Shown in pieces: positions 61,600-64,000 of a stretch of 64,000 bases of DNA. Below the pieces are notes generated by a model that ran no database searches, was not told the origin of the DNA, and saw only the letters and a program-made list of their open reading frames with translations. The translations under genes and the position numbers were made by a program. The DNA is from BP-133 sp040756995 (GTDB lineage: Bacteria; Actinomycetota; Acidimicrobiia; IMCC26256; BP-133): positions 29,169-93,168 of the forward strand of contig JBFLYK010000026.1 of NCBI GenBank assembly GCA_040756995.1, read 5' to 3'. Each line of letters begins with the position of its first letter. Positions within the stretch are counted from its first letter, which is position 1.

Positions 61600-62739
61600 A
61601 TGTCTCCTTCGCGGCGTTTGTCGGGGATTGCGCTGGTGGGCGCGCTGCTGGTGGCCGGGCCGGCGGCGCAGGCCGCGCTGGCGCCCAAGCCTCCCGCGGT
61701 TCCGGTCGACTCGGTTGAGGCCCGGTTCGAGACCGAGCCGGTGGCCGGCCAGCGCGACGCCGCCGACGACGCGGCGATCTGGGTCAACCCCTGGGACCGG
61801 TCCCAGTCGCTGGTGATCGGCACGGACAAGGCGGCCAAGAACCTCGAGGTCTACGACCTGACCGGCCGCCGTCTCCAGCGGATCCCCGATGCCAACAGCA
61901 GCGTCAACAACGTGGACATCCGGTACGGCTTCCCGCTCGGCGGCCAGTACGTCGACATCGTGGTCAGCGGCGGCAGCGACATCGCCGTCTACAAGATCGA
62001 TCCCTTCACCCGCCAGCTCGTCGACATCACGGCCCGGACCATCAGCCCCACCCACGGTGCCTGGGGCGTGTGCCTCTACCGCAGCGGTCTCTCCGGGCTC
62101 TTCTACGTCTTCGCCCAGGCCGTCGGCAACGGCCATGTCGAGCAGTTCGAGCTCTTCGACAACGGCTCGGGCCGGGTCGACGCTCGTTCGGTGCGCGGGC
62201 CGTGGGACGTGCACCCGCAGCCGGTCAAGGTCGAGGACGGCGAGATCGAGGCCTGCACGGCGGACGATGTCACCGGCGACTACTACGTCGTCGAGCAGGA
62301 CGTCGGCGTCTGGCGGTACGGCGCCGAGCCGACCGCTTCGACCCTGCAGCGGACGCTGGTGCTCTCCACGTACCTCGTCAACGGCGGGGCGCTCGTGCCC
62401 GACATCGAGGGCATCGTCGTCGTCCGCGACGACTACGGCAGCTTCCTGCTCGCCTCGTCGCAGGGGGACAGCGCCTTCGCCGTCTACAGCCTCGATCTCC
62501 TGACGGTGCCCTATCCGCTGCTGCGGAAGTTCCGGGTGACCGGCGGTATCCAGGCCGACGCCTGCAGCATCACCGACGGAATCGACGCCACCTCGTTGTG
62601 GCTCGGGCCGGAGTTCCCCCACGGCCTGTTCGTCTGCCAGGACAACACCAACACCGATCCCGCCACGGCCGGGAATCAGAACTTCAAATTCGTGCCCCTG
62701 CACGCCATCATCCCGGGCATCAACCCCTACATGATGTGA
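61600..62739 (+). CDS. Secreted beta-propeller phytase
   Basis: A 379-residue exported enzyme with a signal peptide (about 1-26: RRLSGIALVGALLVAGPAAQA). The family motif DAADDAAIWVNP is followed by calcium/phosphate-site blocks NNVDIRYGF, DGEIEACTADD, VPDIEGIVV and FVCQDNTNTDP. Beta-propeller phytases release phosphate from inositol hexakisphosphate, using Ca2+. ATG 61600 lacks a strong ribosome binding site. It is convergent with the kelch-repeat gene. Confidence 0.9.
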   Translation: MSPSRRLSGIALVGALLVAGPAAQAALAPKPPAVPVDSVEARFETEPVAGQRDAADDAAIWVNPWDRSQSLVIGTDKAAKNLEVYDLTGRRLQRIPDANSSVNNVDIRYGFPLGGQYVDIVVSGGSDIAVYKIDPFTRQLVDITARTISPTHGAWGVCLYRSGLSGLFYVFAQAVGNGHVEQFELFDNGSGRVDARSVRGPWDVHPQPVKVEDGEIEACTADDVTGDYYVVEQDVGVWRYGAEPTASTLQRTLVLSTYLVNGGALVPDIEGIVVVRDDYGSFLLASSQGDSAFAVYSLDLLTVPYPLLRKFRVTGGIQADACSITDGIDATSLWLGPEFPHGLFVCQDNTNTDPATAGNQNFKFVPLHAIIPGINPYMM

Positions 62740-62752
62740 GCGGGCGTCGCTG

Positions 62753-64000
62753 CTAGGGCGTGTAGGCGGCGCCGTCGTCGAACTGGGCCCGGTGGTTGTG
62801 GTCCGCCTCGCCGCCCCACACGATGAACTCCCGGCCGGTCCAGACGGCCACCGCCCGGGCCCGGGGCGTGAGCGGGGCGGCCGGCAGCGCCTCCCACCGG
62901 TCGCCGGCGGGGTCGTAGGCCGCCCCGCCCGGCATCACGGTGGCCGGCGGCTGATCGCCGGGGCTGTCGACGACGCCGCCACCCCACAGCATCATCCGGC
63001 TGCCGGTCCAGGCCTTCGCCTTGCCCTCCAGGAACGGATCGGCAAAGGCGCCGGCGGCGATGGTGGTCCACCGGTTGGCGCCGGCGTCCCAGGCCAGGCC
63101 GCCACCGGGGAAGACCACCCGGTGGCCGGTGTCGACGCCGACGCAGTCCGCCGTGTCGACACACCAGACCTTCTTCGGTGGCTCGGGCGCCGGCGCGGCC
63201 GGCGACCACCGGTTGCCGCCGGGATCGTAGAGAGCACTGTCCGGCGCCGGAATCCGCTGGCCGTCCCGAGGTGCGCCCAACCCCCAGGACAGCAGCGCGG
63301 CGTCACCCCGGGCGCCGCCGAGGGGAGCGATGCGGCCGCCGATCGGGGCGGCCGGGAGCTTGGTCCAGCGGTTGTTCGAAGGGTCGTAGGCCGCGCCGTC
63401 GGCCAGTGGCGGCGGATTCTCGCCGCCGGCGGCGGAGGCTCCGCCCCAGACCACGAGGCGCTTGCCCGTCCACACCGGCCGGGCGCCGTAGCGCTCGGCG
63501 AGCGGCCAGTTGGCCATGGGCTTCCACGTGTCCCGGGCCGGGTCGTAGAGCGCACCGTCGGACCACTCGTCGCCGAAGCCGGTGACCGACCCCTTCCGTT
63601 GCCCGCCCCAGATGAGCACGTGCGTGCCCGTCCAGGCGATGAAGGCCTCCGAACGCGACGCCAGCGGCGAACTGGCGATGCGGCGCCACTTGTCGCCGGC
63701 CGGGTCGTAGGCCGCGCCGTCGTCGAGGTAGATCGACGTGTTGCCGGTCCGCCAGGCGCCACCCCACACGATCATCTCCCGGCCGGTCCACACGGCGCTG
63801 GCGCTGTACCGGCTCCGCAGCGGCGCCGGCGGCAGCTTGCGCCACCCCCTGGGCCGGGGCGGCCCGGCGCCCGGATCGTTCGGCGACCCGACGATCGGGC
63901 CGCCACCGCCACCGCCGGCGCCTCCGTCACCGCCTGCGCCGCCGGCGCCGCCCGCTCCGCCGGCGCCGCCCGCTCCGCCGGCAACGCCCGCTCCGCCGGC
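62753..64000 (-). CDS. Kelch-repeat protein, N terminus beyond the window
   Basis: The frame is open from the right edge (64000) to TAG at 62753-62755, so 415 residues are visible and the start is missing. From the edge it reads a Gly/Ala-rich linker encoded by 18-bp tandem units (about 63890-64000), then about six kelch-type blades with the repeated signature WTGREMIVWGG ... DGAAYDPAGDKWR. One blade has a Cys pair (KVWCVDTADCVGVD). It probably forms a beta-propeller, likely extracellular given the linker, with no assigned function. It is convergent with the phytase gene across a 13-bp gap. Confidence 0.82.
   Translation of the reverse strand, partial: AGGAGVAGGAGGAGGAGGAGGAGGDGGAGGGGGGPIVGSPNDPGAGPPRPRGWRKLPPAPLRSRYSASAVWTGREMIVWGGAWRTGNTSIYLDDGAAYDPAGDKWRRIASSPLASRSEAFIAWTGTHVLIWGGQRKGSVTGFGDEWSDGALYDPARDTWKPMANWPLAERYGARPVWTGKRLVVWGGASAAGGENPPPLADGAAYDPSNNRWTKLPAAPIGGRIAPLGGARGDAALLSWGLGAPRDGQRIPAPDSALYDPGGNRWSPAAPAPEPPKKVWCVDTADCVGVDTGHRVVFPGGGLAWDAGANRWTTIAAGAFADPFLEGKAKAWTGSRMMLWGGGVVDSPGDQPPATVMPGGAAYDPAGDRWEALPAAPLTPRARAVAVWTGREFIVWGGEADHNHRAQFDDGAAYTP

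Overview
The window is one continuous stretch of very GC-rich DNA (roughly 70 percent by eye) with dense, often overlapping genes. It reads as the chromosome of an actinobacterium. GatCAB, a 180-kDa-type NAD glutamate dehydrogenase, an acyl-ACP desaturase, a DUF222/HNH protein, BTAD/AfsR-type and DHA2/TetR modules and many leaderless starts all fit Actinomycetota, and a member of Acidimicrobiia is my best guess (inference). No rRNA, tRNA, CRISPR array, transposase or prophage was seen.

Layout. 1-9109 is a coupled operon: the tail of a probable substrate-binding protein, a fused LivH-LivM permease, LivG, LivF, a secreted membrane-anchored protein, a small coiled-coil membrane protein, a ferredoxin, an esterase and an acyl-CoA synthetase. 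It suggests uptake and CoA activation of a carboxylate or ester. 9104-15102 holds a convergent terminator block, a receiver-histidine kinase hybrid, a DEAD-box helicase with a structured leader, an acyl-ACP desaturase and an OmpR/kinase pair. 15202-18451 is gatCAB. 18452-25725 is the least conventional part: hypothetical and repeat-rich spacers, a hydrolase, DoxX, an HNH endonuclease, a 640-bp non-coding locus with hairpins and 48-bp repeats, a His/Cys-tailed membrane protein, a 59-bp near-palindrome, a Vgb-like lipoprotein and a glutaryl-CoA-dehydrogenase-like enzyme. 25726-27917 is a DHA2 exporter with its TetR repressor and operator. 27954-30204 pairs a crotonase with a sigma factor fused to a zinc-binding anti-sigma domain and a membrane segment. 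31111-36750 is a molybdenum hydroxylase operon with a twin-cupredoxin lipoprotein, a Moco subunit split over two genes, and a fused FAD/2Fe-2S subunit.

From 36780 the genes are more conventional: ilvD, an Fpg/Nei glycosylase and the giant glutamate dehydrogenase, then a lower-GC accessory cluster (44191-49994: BTAD regulator, FAD oxidoreductase, flavin monooxygenase). A TPP riboswitch then controls thiO-thiS-thiG-thiC. 54167-58008 contains a secreted metallophosphoesterase, a STAS antagonist and a SpoIIE-type phosphatase/kinase (partner switching). 58070-61535 is ilvBNC behind an 11-residue Ile-Leu-Val-Val leader peptide and an intrinsic terminator. The window closes with a beta-propeller phytase and a kelch-repeat protein that runs off the right edge.

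Regulation. A TANNNT -10 box lies only 6-10 nt before the start of about eight genes or operons (10342, 11949, 15202, 30385, 36750, 36780, 39283, 58108), so leaderless or near-leaderless transcription appears common. Branched-chain amino acid synthesis is split between ilvD (36780) and ilvBNC (58247). Assignments rest on reading motifs by eye; no database search was possible.
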